From: Bradyrhizobium elkanii USDA 76 | GTDB lineage: Bacteria; Pseudomonadota; Alphaproteobacteria; Rhizobiales; Xanthobacteraceae | DNA length: 64,000 nucleotides | NCBI RefSeq assembly: GCF_023278185.1 | Contig: NZ_CP066356.1 | Coordinates: 3,960,001 to 4,024,000, forward strand | Direction of reading: 5' to 3' | Shown: piece by piece, positions 26,008 to 34,938 of the stretch | How positions within the stretch are numbered: the stretch's first letter is position 1 | Layout of the letters: each line of letters starts with the position of its first letter | The notes under the pieces: model-generated | What the model saw: only the letters and a program-made list of their open reading frames with translations | The model's database searches: none | Told to the model about the DNA's origin: nothing | Made by a program: the position numbers and the translations under genes

Positions 26008-26481
26008 ATGGAGAATCCAGTGAAGCAACTCACCGGCATCGGCGTCGCGCTGATCGCGCTGTCGGTCGCGGCAGTGCCGTCGCGCGGTCACGAAAAACAT
26101 GGTCACGAATCCTATTCGGCCGGCGAGCCCGGCGATCCGAGCAAGCCCTCGCGCACGGTCGAGGTCGAGATGAAGGAGATGGAGTTCACGCCGTTCCGCA
26201 TCGAGGTCAAGCGTGGCGAACAGATCCGCTTCGTGATCCGCAATGCCGGCACCGAGGATCACGAATTCCTGCTCGCGACCACCGAAGAGAATTTGAAGCA
26301 TGCCGAAGTGATGAAGAAGCATCCGCATATGGAGCATGCCGATCCGAACGGCGTTCGCCTCGCACCGAAGAAGAGTGCGGAGATCGTCTGGAAATTCACC
26401 AAGGCCGGAACGTTCGAATATTCCTGCCTGATTCCGGATCACCGCGACTACGGGATGACCGGCCGCGTCATCGTGAAATGA
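26008..26481 (+). CDS. Periplasmic cupredoxin (type 1 copper protein)
   Basis: A 157-aa exported protein with a signal peptide, a His-rich segment (HEKHGHESYS) and a plastocyanin/azurin-like cupredoxin domain. Type 1 copper ligands are readable: His in GTEDHEFLL, then Cys, His and Met in YSCLIPDHRDYGM. It follows the multicopper oxidase by 41 nt. It probably carries electrons or copper in the same detoxification route (CopI-like). Confidence 0.85.
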   Translation: MENPVKQLTGIGVALIALSVAAVPSRGHEKHGHESYSAGEPGDPSKPSRTVEVEMKEMEFTPFRIEVKRGEQIRFVIRNAGTEDHEFLLATTEENLKHAEVMKKHPHMEHADPNGVRLAPKKSAEIVWKFTKAGTFEYSCLIPDHRDYGMTGRVIVK

Positions 26482-26510
26482 AATCATCAACGAAAGAAAG
26501 GACAACAACC

Positions 26511-26825
26511 ATGAACAGGATCATCCGGATTGCGCGCGCGGCCTCGCTTGCGCTGGCGTTGGCATTGAGTGCGCCTTGGGGCGCGGCGTTCGCGCAGGGC
26601 GCTGATATCGATGGCGAGGTCAAGAAGATCGACGAGGGCGCGGGGAAGATCACGCTCAAGCACGGCCCGGCCAGGAGCCTTGGCATGGACGAGCCGATGA
26701 CGATGGTCTACCGGGTCAAGGATCCGGCGCTGCTGAAGCAGGTCAGGGTCGGCGACAAGGTCCGGTTCGAGGCCAAGGAGGGCGACGGCGGCTACACCGT
26801 CACCGCGATCCAGAAGGCAAAGTGA
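26511..26825 (+). CDS. CusF-like periplasmic copper chaperone
   Basis: A 104-aa exported protein: signal peptide ending AAFAQG, then a small OB-fold domain (DGEVKKIDEGAGKITLKHGP). The CusF metal site is recognisable as H then M-x3-M-x-M in HGPARSLGMDEPMTMVY. The position of the CusF Trp that caps Cu(I) appears to be Met, with one extra residue. GAAAGGA precedes the ATG. It ends the copper operon and probably delivers Cu(I) to CusBA. Confidence 0.85.
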   Translation: MNRIIRIARAASLALALALSAPWGAAFAQGADIDGEVKKIDEGAGKITLKHGPARSLGMDEPMTMVYRVKDPALLKQVRVGDKVRFEAKEGDGGYTVTAIQKAK

Positions 26826-26974
26826 GGCGACGGCCCGCATCAACAGGTTGGGCTGTCGGCTGAACCCAGCCGGCAGCCCTTGACCGCGACACATGATCCG
26901 CAGAGCGGTTCCAGACGGATCGGCTTGAATGCGTTACGTGGTCGGCCTTATCCTGTCGTCTGGAAGGACGAGCA

Positions 26975-27724
26975 ATGAACGATTGCTGTGAGCAGAAGAC
27001 GACCGAATGCTGCGCACCACCGCCGCTGACGCTGCCGGTCAAGGCTCGTGTGCGGGCAGGGGACCGCGATCGCGCGGTCGATTCGTGCGGCTGCTCAGGC
27101 GGCGTTCCCGTCTTCGACGGTCTCGATCCACGCTACAGGCGCGTGCTCTGGACGGTCATCGGCATCAATGGCGCGATGTTCCTGACCGAGATGATCGCGG
27201 GTCAGCTTGCCGGATCGCAGGCGCTCAAGGCCGATGCGCTCGACTTCCTTGCTGATACGCTCACCTATGGATTGAGCCTTGCGGTGATCGGCGCCAGCCT
27301 GCGTGTGCGTGCCTCCGCTGCGCTGCTGAAGGGCGCGTCGCTGAGCCTGATGGCGCTGTGGGTGTTCGGCTCGACCGTCTACCAGACGTTCGTGCTCGGC
27401 GTGCCGAAGGCCGAGGTGATGGGCGCCATCGGCACGTTGGCACTCGCGGCCAATCTAGGTTCGGTTCTGCTTCTGCTGCCGTACAAGGACGGCGATGCCA
27501 ATGTCCGCTCGGTCTGGCTCTGCTCGCGCAACGACGCGATCGGAAACCTCATCGTGATGGCGGCGGCTCTCGGCGTGTGGGGATCGGTCTCGGCCTGGCC
27601 TGACCTTGCCGTCGCCGCCGTGATGGCGATGATATTCCTTACCTCGTCGGTGCAAATCCTGCGGCAGGCATGGGCCGAATATCGCAAGGCGGCGCTCCGC
27701 AGTCCGTTAGCGGCGCATGGCTGA
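26975..27724 (+). CDS. CDF-like cation transporter with Cys-rich N-terminus
   Basis: A 249-aa membrane protein with about six hydrophobic segments. Cation diffusion facilitator features are ALKADALDFLADTLTYGLSL (TM2 Asp residues) and LCSRNDAIGNLIVM (TM5 Asp/Asn). The usual C-terminal cytoplasmic domain is missing. The N-terminus carries CCEQKTTECC and later SCGCSGG, possible metal-sensing or docking thiols. It has its own 149-bp upstream region and sits beside the copper block, so Zn, Co or Cu export is plausible; the metal is not shown by sequence. Confidence 0.75.
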   Translation: MNDCCEQKTTECCAPPPLTLPVKARVRAGDRDRAVDSCGCSGGVPVFDGLDPRYRRVLWTVIGINGAMFLTEMIAGQLAGSQALKADALDFLADTLTYGLSLAVIGASLRVRASAALLKGASLSLMALWVFGSTVYQTFVLGVPKAEVMGAIGTLALAANLGSVLLLLPYKDGDANVRSVWLCSRNDAIGNLIVMAAALGVWGSVSAWPDLAVAAVMAMIFLTSSVQILRQAWAEYRKAALRSPLAAHG

Positions 27725-27869
27725 TGAAGCCGCAAGCGCCCGGTGCTTCCTGCGACGGGCCGCGGCAGGGCAGAAATTTGCCGCGCATTTACCTTAAATG
27801 ATGGCTCCGGGGGAACGTCCTTGGCAGCGGTGCGTTGCTGTGCATCATTCGCGCACAGAAGGCCCCCTC

Positions 27870-28148
27870 ATGACAATCAACGCGGCAATACTGATGGCGG
27901 CATTGGTGCTGTCGGGAACCGTGTTGGCACAAAGCTCCGGCCCTTCGGCCGGCTCGGCGGGGGCCGGGCAGGCCGCCAATGTGACCACCACCGGTCAGGC
28001 GCTGAACAGCGCCAAGAAGACCGGCGACAGCGGGCCGCCGGTGGAGAAGGCCGCGCGTCCGGCAAAGCCGGATGCCGGCGCAGCGGGCAACACGGTGGGG
28101 GCGAGCCGCCCGCAAAAGCCCGATCGTCGCCTCGAGCATTATCCGTAA
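27870..28148 (+). CDS. Small exported protein of unknown function
   Basis: A 92-aa protein: signal peptide (MTINAAILMAALVLSGTVLA), then a low-complexity Gly/Ala/Pro/Lys-rich tail. No domain recognised. The ATG at 27870 is chosen because the signal peptide begins there. Confidence 0.5.
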   Translation: MTINAAILMAALVLSGTVLAQSSGPSAGSAGAGQAANVTTTGQALNSAKKTGDSGPPVEKAARPAKPDAGAAGNTVGASRPQKPDRRLEHYP

Positions 28149-28179
28149 TCACCATCCGTAACGATTATGCTGATCCTTG

Positions 28180-28258
28180 GGATGGGTGGAGCGAAGCGAT
28201 ACCCATCACCTCTGATCCGCGCGGAAGCATTATGGGTTTCGCTGCGCTCTACCCATCC
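28180..28258. repeat. Intergenic inverted repeat, 27-bp imperfect arms
   Basis: Arms at 28180-28206 and 28232-28258 pair except at two positions (ends GGATGGGT and ACCCATCC; centre GAGCGAAGCGA versus CGCTGCGCTC). It lies between a plus-strand gene and a convergent minus-strand gene. It is the kind of element scattered through Bradyrhizobium genomes. Confidence 0.6.
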
Positions 28259-28323
28259 TACAGCGCAGCAAAAAGCCGGCGCAGTCGTCGCGACTACGCC
28301 GGCTCGAAAGCGGTTGCCTTAAC

Positions 28324-28872
28324 TCAGTAAACCAGGCCGGTGCCCGGGGGCTTCTCCAGCGCCGCGGCGAGCGAGCGATATTCGTCGCTGTTGGTGCCGG
28401 CGAGCTGGGCGATGCGATTCAGGTGGTATTGCGCCTGATCGCGGTTGCCCTGTTCGACCTGCCAGAGGCCGTAATACTGCCAGGTGCGCACATGGGCCGG
28501 GTCGGCCTTGAGCGCGCGCTCGTACCAGATCTGCGAGACCTTGTAGTCGCCGAGCTTGCGATAGGAGTAGCCGATCAGGTTGGCGACGTCGGCACGATCA
28601 TCCTGGCCGAGCGCCTTCAGCTGCCCGATCGCGGCGGTGTAGTCGTGCTTGTCGTAGATCGTGGTGTAGGCGGCGCGATAGCCGGCCAGGAACTTCTGAT
28701 CGTCGATCGCGGAGCTCTTGTCCTTCTTCGCCTTCTTGCCCTTGCTGCTGCCGCTGTCGGAAGCCGGCGGCGAGGGATTGTCGCTGCCCGCCGCATAGGC
28801 CGAGATGACCGGCCCGGAGGCGAGCGTCATCGAGAGCACTGCGAGGCCCAAAAACTTCGTCTTCCTGCTCAT
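28324..28872 (-). CDS. Exported TPR-repeat protein
   Basis: A 182-aa periplasmic protein: signal peptide to AYAAG, a Ser/Lys-rich linker (SSKGKKAKKDKSS), then tetratricopeptide-like helices (DVANLIGYSYRKLGDYKVSQ; WYERALKADPAHVRTWQYYG). TPR domains bind partner proteins. The ATG at 28872 has GGAG about 9 nt upstream and starts the signal peptide. No operon partner. Confidence 0.75.
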   Translation of the reverse strand: MSRKTKFLGLAVLSMTLASGPVISAYAAGSDNPSPPASDSGSSKGKKAKKDKSSAIDDQKFLAGYRAAYTTIYDKHDYTAAIGQLKALGQDDRADVANLIGYSYRKLGDYKVSQIWYERALKADPAHVRTWQYYGLWQVEQGNRDQAQYHLNRIAQLAGTNSDEYRSLAAALEKPPGTGLVY

Positions 28873-29156
28873 TCCTGGTTGCTCCTGATCGTTCCTGATC
28901 GTGCTCGGTAATCCTACACCGAAGCCTGATGACTTGAACACCCAGGGGTGCAGAACATTCCCGGCCGATCCCACGATTGCGTGATCCTGCTTTTCCGGCG
29001 GTAGAGGAGAACATGACAGAGATGTCATGCACATGAATGAAGTCCGTCAGGGTCCTTCAGAACGGGTTCAGTGCGCGGCCCCTAAGGTCACGTGCATTGA
29101 TCGGTGAGGCCGACCATCCGGCCGGAAACCTCTCGATCCCGACGAGGAGGACCATC

Positions 29157-29477
29157 ATGCTGAAGACGATTTCCGCCGCGCTGCTCGCCATGTCCGTGAT
29201 CGCAGCGCCCGCGCTCGCCGCCGAGACCGGCAAGGCCGCAACGCCCGCGCCGGCGACCACGACCGCCCCCGCGACCAAGGCTGCCCCCGTCATCAAGAGC
29301 GAGCAGCTGCCGTCCAAGGTGCGCAGCGCCAACGCCAAGATGCACCACAAGCACTATCGTCATCACCGTCACCACAATCACATGGGCATGCTGAATGTGA
29401 AGTCGCCGAAGCATGCGACCAAGCACGTCCGTGCGAAGGTAGCGATCAAGCACGTCGCGCCGGCCAAACGCGGCTGA
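29157..29477 (+). CDS. His-rich exported protein
   Basis: A 106-aa exported protein: signal peptide (ending APALAAE), an Ala/Thr/Pro linker, then a His/Lys-rich tail with MHHKHYRHHRHHNHMG. The polyhistidine stretch can bind divalent metals. A GAGGAGG site sits just before the ATG, deciding the start. Lineage-typical small protein of unknown role. Confidence 0.65.
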   Translation: MLKTISAALLAMSVIAAPALAAETGKAATPAPATTTAPATKAAPVIKSEQLPSKVRSANAKMHHKHYRHHRHHNHMGMLNVKSPKHATKHVRAKVAIKHVAPAKRG

Positions 29478-29670
29478 TCAAGCGCGGTTGAATCTGATCC
29501 GAGGGGCGTAGTTTCGATCCACATTTGCCCCGCTGCGCCTTTTGGATGCAGAACCGGCCCGTCGTCCATTGCTTCCCCAATGGCGACGGGCCGGAGTGCG
29601 TCCGGCTCCGGTTGTGAACCCGGGCGAAGAATAACCGAGTTGCGAATTCCCTTCGGCCGCCCGGCAGTTT

Positions 29671-30132
29671 ATGAGACGCCTCCGGGGACTCAGGGAACAG
29701 CGTCGTTTGCGGATTTCATCACAACTGGCAGCCATCCTGCTGCTCTCGCTTCCGCTCGCCGGCTGCCTTACCAGCGATGACGGCAGCGGGCCGACCACCT
29801 TCACCGACGATCGGGGCGTCGCCAACCAGCCGTTCCCGGACCGCTACCGCGACCAGATCCTCGCGTTCATGCGGACCTACCTGAACAATCCGGTCGGGGT
29901 CCGCGAGGCTGCTATCGCCGAGCCGGCGCAGCGCACGGTCGGCGGCCGGCTGCGCTACGTCGTGTGCCTGCGCTACAGCGCGAAGGATACCGACGGCAAT
30001 TACCGCCCGGCCCGGGAGCGCGGTGTCCTGTTTGTCGACGGCCGGCTCGACCGCATCCTCGACAACCCCGCCGAGCCCTGCGCCGGCGCGTCCTATGCGG
30101 CTTTTCCGGAACTGGAAAAGATGTCGCGCTAG
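29671..30132 (+). CDS. Lipoprotein of unknown function
   Basis: A 153-aa protein with a basic N-terminus and a lipobox LAGC (AAILLLSLPLAGCL), followed by a soluble domain (RYRDQILAFMRTYLNNPVGV; RTVGGRLRYVVCLRYSAKD). The conserved Cys in YVVCLRYS and a late Cys (AEPCAGAS) could form a disulfide. No named family. ATG at 29671. Confidence 0.65.
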   Translation: MRRLRGLREQRRLRISSQLAAILLLSLPLAGCLTSDDGSGPTTFTDDRGVANQPFPDRYRDQILAFMRTYLNNPVGVREAAIAEPAQRTVGGRLRYVVCLRYSAKDTDGNYRPARERGVLFVDGRLDRILDNPAEPCAGASYAAFPELEKMSR

Positions 30133-30448
30133 GGCATGATCCGGAAAAGTGTGAGGTGCTGACCGCGCTTCTGCGCGGCCGCTTGTCGCAAGCCTGATCG
30201 AAACGTTAGCGAACTCCGATCACTTTTCGGGGAGCGTTGAACTTCACTTTAGCCGTTTGCGACTTACATTCAGGCGAGATGCGGCTGCTTAACCGGTGAA
30301 AAAAACCTTCTGTGCCAGGGAACAGACGGGCGTTGTTGCGACCCTGTCACAGCTCGGAAACATCACGGGTGCGGCATTGCCCCAAAGCAACCTAATTGAG
30401 GTCACGTTGTTTGGCTTAACAGCGCAGCGTTAGTAACGGGGACCAGAA
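30133..30448. other. 316-bp promoter region of the outer-membrane protein gene
   Basis: No gene. Near the left end CGGAAAAGTG (30142-30151) and CACTTTTCGG (30221-30230) form an imperfect long-spaced inverted repeat of the GCATGATCCGGAAAAGTG type common in this lineage. The remainder probably holds the promoter of the abundant porin-like gene at 30449. Confidence 0.45.
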
Positions 30449-31165
30449 ATGAAGAAGTTTTTGTTCGGCACAGTCGCGCTGGCCGCCCTTGCGGGCCCTG
30501 CGTTTGCGGCTGACATGCCGGCCCGCACCTATACCAAGGCACCGCCGCCCTATACCGCACCCGCCGTCGTCTACAACTGGACCGGTTTCTATATCGGCGG
30601 CCATGTCGGCGGCGCGTTCACCGACGGCAACAACCTGATGGGCAGCGACGCGCGCTTCATGGGTGGCGTGCAGGGCGGCTTCGACTATCAGTTCGCCCCG
30701 AACTGGGTGATGGGCGCCGAGGCGCAGTATTCCTGGCTGCCCAGCTCCTCGAACAATGGCGTGTTGCTCCCGGGCGGAACGCTGGTGACCGGCAACACCG
30801 ACCAGATCGGTTCGGTGACCGGCCGCCTTGGCTACACCTGGGGTCCCGCGCTGCTCTACGCCAAGGGCGGTTATGCCTGGCGCGACAACAACAACATCAC
30901 CGCGTCGGTCGGCGGCGTGCCGGCGTCCTTCACCACCGATGGCGGCCACAAGGACGGCTATACGGTCGGCGCGGGCCTCGAATACATGTTCGCCCCGAAC
31001 TGGTCGGCGAAGGCCGAATACCAGTACTACAATTTCGGCAAGACCAACTTCACCAGCGGCCCGGCCGACCTCGTCGGCACGAGCTTCCGGAACGACGAGC
31101 ACACCGTCAAGCTCGGGGTCAACTACCGCTTCGGCTGGGGTGGCCCGGTCGGCTCCCGCTACTGA
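30449..31165 (+). CDS. Omp25/RopB-type outer-membrane beta-barrel protein
   Basis: A 238-aa outer-membrane protein: signal peptide ending AFAAD, then an eight-strand barrel with the lineage-typical opening YNWTGFYIGGHVGGAF and the C-terminal strand ending VNYRFGWGGPVGSRY, where the terminal aromatic residue signals barrel insertion. It belongs to the Rhizobiales Omp25/31 porin-like family, which are structural or surface proteins. A strong terminator follows 22 nt downstream, so it is monocistronic. Confidence 0.85.
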   Translation: MKKFLFGTVALAALAGPAFAADMPARTYTKAPPPYTAPAVVYNWTGFYIGGHVGGAFTDGNNLMGSDARFMGGVQGGFDYQFAPNWVMGAEAQYSWLPSSSNNGVLLPGGTLVTGNTDQIGSVTGRLGYTWGPALLYAKGGYAWRDNNNITASVGGVPASFTTDGGHKDGYTVGAGLEYMFAPNWSAKAEYQYYNFGKTNFTSGPADLVGTSFRNDEHTVKLGVNYRFGWGGPVGSRY

Positions 31166-31187
31166 TCGCGGCTTCATCGCATCAATG

Positions 31188-31216
31188 AAAAGGCCGGCCT
31201 TAGGGTCGGCCTTTTT
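31188..31216 (+). terminator. Rho-independent terminator after the beta-barrel gene
   Basis: GGCCG and CGGCC arms flanked by AAAA and TTTTT form a GC-rich hairpin with a T-run, ending the 30449 transcript; the A-run on the other side makes it potentially bidirectional. Confidence 0.8.
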
Positions 31217-31348
31217 GTTTGCCGGACGCTGTCTCATTCAGCTGATGTTCACGCCTGATCGTGCAATGCAAAAAATAATTCCTGCATGGCACGGAACTTT
31301 CATCGTGCTGCGCTATTATGCGGTCGCCGGGCTGGTGGACAAACGAAC

Positions 31349-31588
31349 ATGCGTAGTTTTGCGTTAGGGCTGATCCTCTCTGCGGTCTCCGTGCCGTGCC
31401 TTGCCCAGACTATCCTCAAATCCGAACCCCTGGCGCTCGCGCCTTATGAGGTCGTATTCGTGCAGGACGCGTCCTGCTCGGCTGGCAAGGTGCTCAAGGT
31501 GACCGGCGCGATCCGCGGTCTGCATCGGCGGAAGATTTGCGTTTCGCTCGCCGCCGAACAGGCCTCGCTGGCGACGGCAACGCCGTAG
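31349..31588 (+). CDS. Small exported protein of unknown function
   Basis: A 79-aa protein with signal peptide MRSFALGLILSAVSVPCLAQ, then a short domain with two Cys (VFVQDASCSAGKVLKV and RRKICVSLA) likely to form a disulfide. Resembles small conserved exported proteins of Bradyrhizobium. ATG at 31349 chosen for the signal peptide. Confidence 0.6.
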   Translation: MRSFALGLILSAVSVPCLAQTILKSEPLALAPYEVVFVQDASCSAGKVLKVTGAIRGLHRRKICVSLAAEQASLATATP

Positions 31589-31654
31589 GCGCGGGGCGAC
31601 CGCACCCATTGCATCCCCGGTCCGCCGCTGCGCGCCGGCCAGCCTACCGTCTGA

Positions 31655-31903
31655 TCAGTTCAACCGCGGCTCCAGGCGCGCTTCGCGATCGGCATCGGCC
31701 TTGTTCTTGGCCGGATCCTCGTTCGGCTCGAGCTGACAGGGCCGGATCTCGTAGTCGTTATCCAGCACCGGGCGGGGCGCGGACTTCTCCTCGGAAATGG
31801 CATCCACCACCAGGCCGGATTTCCTGGCCAGCGTCCAGACATCCGCCTCGGTCGGGTAGGCCTTGCTCAGTTTGGCGTCCTGATAAAACAGCGCGTACGG
31901 CAT
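31655..31903 (-). CDS. Small conserved cytoplasmic protein (82 aa)
   Basis: Starts MPYALFYQDAKLSKAYPTEA; soluble, acidic and basic tail ending REARLEPRLN. The motif FYQDAKLSKAYPTEADVW suggests a small alpha-beta fold. GGGGAA lies before the ATG at 31903. No function known. Confidence 0.6.
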   Translation of the reverse strand: MPYALFYQDAKLSKAYPTEADVWTLARKSGLVVDAISEEKSAPRPVLDNDYEIRPCQLEPNEDPAKNKADADREARLEPRLN

Positions 31904-32026
31904 TCGTCGTTCCCCAAACAACCGACAACGCCAGCCCCCGTTTTGGGTTTCAGGCAATATCGCCGTTCCGGTCACGGAACCGTGAGCGAGCATCTGCGGC
32001 AAGCATCTGAAAATATGAGTCATTTC

Positions 32027-32046
32027 GGCCCTTTCGCGGAAGGGCC
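32027..32046. repeat. GC-rich hairpin
   Basis: GGCCCTTT CGCG GAAGGGCC forms an 8-bp stem. No T-tract on either side, so it is not a classic terminator. It lies upstream of the minus-strand gene at 31903 and before the small gene at 32127. Confidence 0.45.
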
Positions 32047-32126
32047 TTGAGTCCTTAACGGGTGGTAAACCCCGGAAAAAAGAATCCCCGGGACTCGCCG
32101 GCTAGAATCGCCGGATGCTTCGGTCC

Positions 32127-32234
32127 ATGAGAGCGATCCACCAGCCCCCCTACGAACGCGTGCAGCTCGCGCTTGCGGTTGCGCTGCTCGCGGCCTGCGC
32201 CGCCAACGTGGCGCTGGTCTGGTCCTGGCTCTAG
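32127..32234 (+). CDS. Possible 35-aa single-pass membrane peptide
   Basis: Reads MRAIHQPPYERVQLALAVAL and ends ALVWSWL: a basic start, then one hydrophobic helix. An in-frame ATG at 32115 adds four residues. No clear ribosome site. A short direct repeat (TCCTGGCTCTAGAT, twice) covers its stop codon. May be chance. Confidence 0.3.
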   Translation: MRAIHQPPYERVQLALAVALLAACAANVALVWSWL

Positions 32235-32412
32235 ATATCCTGGCTCTAGATCTCCCGGCTCTCGCCAAAATTCGTATGTGGCGGCCACGCGAAATCGCCG
32301 GAGCCGCGCGGCGCCGCTGGCGATTGACGGCACCTGCATTCCTCCCATCATTGCCGGCAGAACAAGCGCCCGCTGCGCCCTGCGCGGACGGGCCGCGATC
32401 GGGGGAGCCGAT

Positions 32413-32781
32413 ATGATCGACACGCTGAAGGAACGGGTCAACGGCGACGCTGGCCTGGTGCGGCGCGGCCGCTACCTCACCACGACATTCCTGCTCGAGA
32501 TCGGCGCCGCCGCCTGGCTGATCGCGATCCATGAGGGCCGCATCGTCGCGGTCACGAAGGGCCCGTTCGTGATGCCGTCGTCGTCGTTCGCGCTGCGCAC
32601 CTCGCAGGCGGAGTGGGACCGGTTCTGCGAAGAGCGGCCGCCGCCGGGCTCGAACGACCTGATGGCGCTGATCAAGCGCCGCGTGCTGAAGGCCGAGGGC
32701 GAGCTGCAGATCTTCATGGCGAACCTGCGCTACTTCAAGGAGGCGCTGGGCAAGCTGCGCCGCGAGGGAGTGGCCGCATGA
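32413..32781 (+). CDS. SCP2-like lipid-binding protein
   Basis: A 122-aa protein resembling a sterol-carrier-protein-2 domain, e.g. IAIHEGRIVAVTKGPFVMPS with the later helical part MANLRYFKEALGKLRREG. Such proteins hold hydrophobic ligands. GGGGGAG precedes the ATG; its stop overlaps the hydrolase start (ATGA), so the two are translated together. The family call is from the fold-like pattern and is moderately sure. Confidence 0.6.
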   Translation: MIDTLKERVNGDAGLVRRGRYLTTTFLLEIGAAAWLIAIHEGRIVAVTKGPFVMPSSSFALRTSQAEWDRFCEERPPPGSNDLMALIKRRVLKAEGELQIFMANLRYFKEALGKLRREGVAA

Positions 32782-33626
32782 GCGCGAGATTCGAACCGAT
32801 CGTCGGCCGTTACATGCATCTGGAGCTGTTCGGCCGGGCCCACCGCGTCTATGTCGAGGAGGCGGGCGAGGGCACGCCGCTGCTCTGCCTGCACACCGCA
32901 GGGGCGGACGGGCGGCAATATCGCGGCCTGATGAACGATGCGCGGGTCACGCGCAACCACCGCGTCATCGCCTTCGACATGCCCTGGCACGGCAAGTCGT
33001 CGCCGCCGCAGGGCTGGCACGACGAGGAGTACCAGCTCACCTCCGCGCAATACACGACCATGATCCTCGCGGTGATGGACGCGCTCGACCTCGACAGGCC
33101 GATCGTGATCGGCTGCTCGATCGGCGGCCGGATCGCGCTGCATCTCGCGCTGGAGCATCCCGAACGTTTCCGCGCCATCATCGGCCTGCAGGCCGGCGCG
33201 CATGTCGATCCCTATTACGACCTGAATTTCCTGCACCGGCCGGACGTGCATGGCGGCGAGGTCGCCGCCGCCATCGTCTCGGGCCTCGTCGGCCCCGACG
33301 CGCCCGACAAGGAGCGGTGGGAGACGCTGTGGCACTACATGCAGGGCGGGCCCGGCGTGTTCAAGGGCGACCTCTATTTCTACAAGATCGACGGCGACAT
33401 CCGCGCCCGCGTCGCCGAGATCGACACGAGACGTTGCCCGCTGTTCCTGCTGTCGGGCGAGTACGATTATTCCTGCACCCCGGAAGAGACGCTGGCGGTG
33501 GCGAACAGCATCGCCGGAGCCGAGGTCACCATCATGAAGGGCCTCGGCCATTTCCCGATGAGCGAGAATCCGGGCGAGTTTCTCAAGCATCTGCTGCCGG
33601 TGCTGGAGCAGATCGGCGGCCGCTAG
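32778..33626 (+). CDS. Alpha/beta hydrolase
   Basis: A 282-aa alpha/beta-hydrolase-fold enzyme. The nucleophile elbow GCSIGG (Ser ~114), an oxyanion-region LLCLHTAGADGRQYR, the acid in LLSGEYDYSC and the catalytic His in GLGHFPMSENP form a complete triad. Unlike most members, HG after the first strand is replaced by HTAG. It likely hydrolyses an ester or C-C bond; the substrate is unknown. Overlaps the SCP2-like gene and precedes a DUF2652/SRPBCC gene by 115 nt, suggesting one pathway acting on hydrophobic compounds. Confidence 0.85.
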   Translation: MSARFEPIVGRYMHLELFGRAHRVYVEEAGEGTPLLCLHTAGADGRQYRGLMNDARVTRNHRVIAFDMPWHGKSSPPQGWHDEEYQLTSAQYTTMILAVMDALDLDRPIVIGCSIGGRIALHLALEHPERFRAIIGLQAGAHVDPYYDLNFLHRPDVHGGEVAAAIVSGLVGPDAPDKERWETLWHYMQGGPGVFKGDLYFYKIDGDIRARVAEIDTRRCPLFLLSGEYDYSCTPEETLAVANSIAGAEVTIMKGLGHFPMSENPGEFLKHLLPVLEQIGGR

Positions 33627-33741
33627 AGGCAGATGCTTGCGAGCGCAGGGCGGTTGCTTTGATCCTCGACTGCGGGCGGTGCGGTATGACAGACTGCGCG
33701 TCCGCACGATTGGGCGTGAACCGGTTGCGCAGGAGGTCCCC

Positions 33742-34902
33742 ATGCTTCCGAAGGCTGAAGCGGCCTATTTCGCGATTGCCGATATCTCCGGCTATACCAA
33801 CTTCCTCGCGGCGGTCGAGCTCGACCATGCGCAGGACATCATCGCCGATTTCATGGATACGGTGGTGAAAGCGCTGCGCCCGCCATTCCGCCTCGCCAAG
33901 TTCGAAGGCGACGCCGCGTTCGTCTACACCACCGCCGAAAAGATCGACGGCTCGCTGCTGCAGGACGCGATCGAGGGCGCCTATTTCAAATTCCGGCGGC
34001 GCCTGCGCAGTGTGCGCCAGGCCTCGACTTGCGAGTGTCAAGCCTGCGTCGCGATGGGCGATCTCGATTTCAAGTTCGTTATTCATCATGGCGAGATGGT
34101 GAAGCAGAAGATGGGCGGGAGAGAGGAACTCGCCGGGCGCGACGTCATTCTGGTTCACCGGCTGCTCAAGAACACGGTTGGTGAGAAGATCGGCGGGCGC
34201 GCGTATGCGCTCTACAGCGACGCGGCCATCCGCGCGATGGGCGTCGATCCGGTCGCGCAGGGTCTCATCGCGCATCACGAAACCATCGACGTCATCGGCG
34301 ACGTGACGCTGTGGGCGCGCGATCTCGAGGCGGCGTGGCGGCAGGAAGACGCGCAAACCCGGATGCAGGTGACGCGCGACGATGCCTACGCCATACTGGA
34401 ATTCGACATCGCCGCGCCGCGGCAGACGGTGTGGGAGTTTTTCACCGTGCCCGGGCAATGGCAGAAATGGTGGGACGCCGACGCCATCGTCGAGGATTCC
34501 GGCAAGGGACGACGCGGTCTCGGCACCAAGAACCACTGTATGCACGGCAACCATACCGTCGTTGAGGAGATGCTCGATTGGCGCCCGACCGATTATTTTA
34601 CGGTGGGCATTACGCTTCCAATTCCCGGCGCGCCGCGGATCGTGATGACTCGCGCCGTTCTGGACGGTCCAGACGGAATGACGCATCTGGAGCTGCGGGT
34701 CGCCAAGCCTAAGCCAAAGGATCGAGAGTTCGTCGACGGCGCCGCAGCCAAATACACCGAACGCATGACCAAGGCGATCGCCGGTTTGCGATCCATGCTG
34801 GAGGGGAAGCAGCCTGTCCTCGACGCAGTGGAAGATCCGGCGCTGACGCGATCGGGCGGACGCTTTCTGACCGAACCGGTAAAATCGGGCGCGCGCGGCT
34901 GA
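33742..34902 (+). CDS. DUF2652 plus SRPBCC lipid-binding fusion protein
   Basis: A 386-aa protein with two domains. Residues ~1-200 form a DUF2652 domain, distantly like class III adenylate cyclases (YFAIADISGYTNFLAAVELD; AKFEGDAAFVY). From ~205 an SRPBCC/START-like domain follows (FDIAAPRQTVWEFFTVPGQW, KWWDADAIVEDSG), a fold that binds hydrophobic ligands. Whether the first domain still makes or senses a cyclic nucleotide is unclear. AGGAGGT precedes the ATG, deciding the start over the frame open to 33637. Follows the SCP2-like and hydrolase genes. Confidence 0.8.
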   Translation: MLPKAEAAYFAIADISGYTNFLAAVELDHAQDIIADFMDTVVKALRPPFRLAKFEGDAAFVYTTAEKIDGSLLQDAIEGAYFKFRRRLRSVRQASTCECQACVAMGDLDFKFVIHHGEMVKQKMGGREELAGRDVILVHRLLKNTVGEKIGGRAYALYSDAAIRAMGVDPVAQGLIAHHETIDVIGDVTLWARDLEAAWRQEDAQTRMQVTRDDAYAILEFDIAAPRQTVWEFFTVPGQWQKWWDADAIVEDSGKGRRGLGTKNHCMHGNHTVVEEMLDWRPTDYFTVGITLPIPGAPRIVMTRAVLDGPDGMTHLELRVAKPKPKDREFVDGAAAKYTERMTKAIAGLRSMLEGKQPVLDAVEDPALTRSGGRFLTEPVKSGARG

Positions 34903-34938
34903 TGCCCAACGCACGCTCCGGAGTCTAATGGGGCTGCG

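Noticed and set aside
28180..28258. Inverted repeat considered as a CRISPR or terminator
   Set aside because: Only one pair of arms, no regular spacers and no T-run; it fits a dispersed intergenic repeat.
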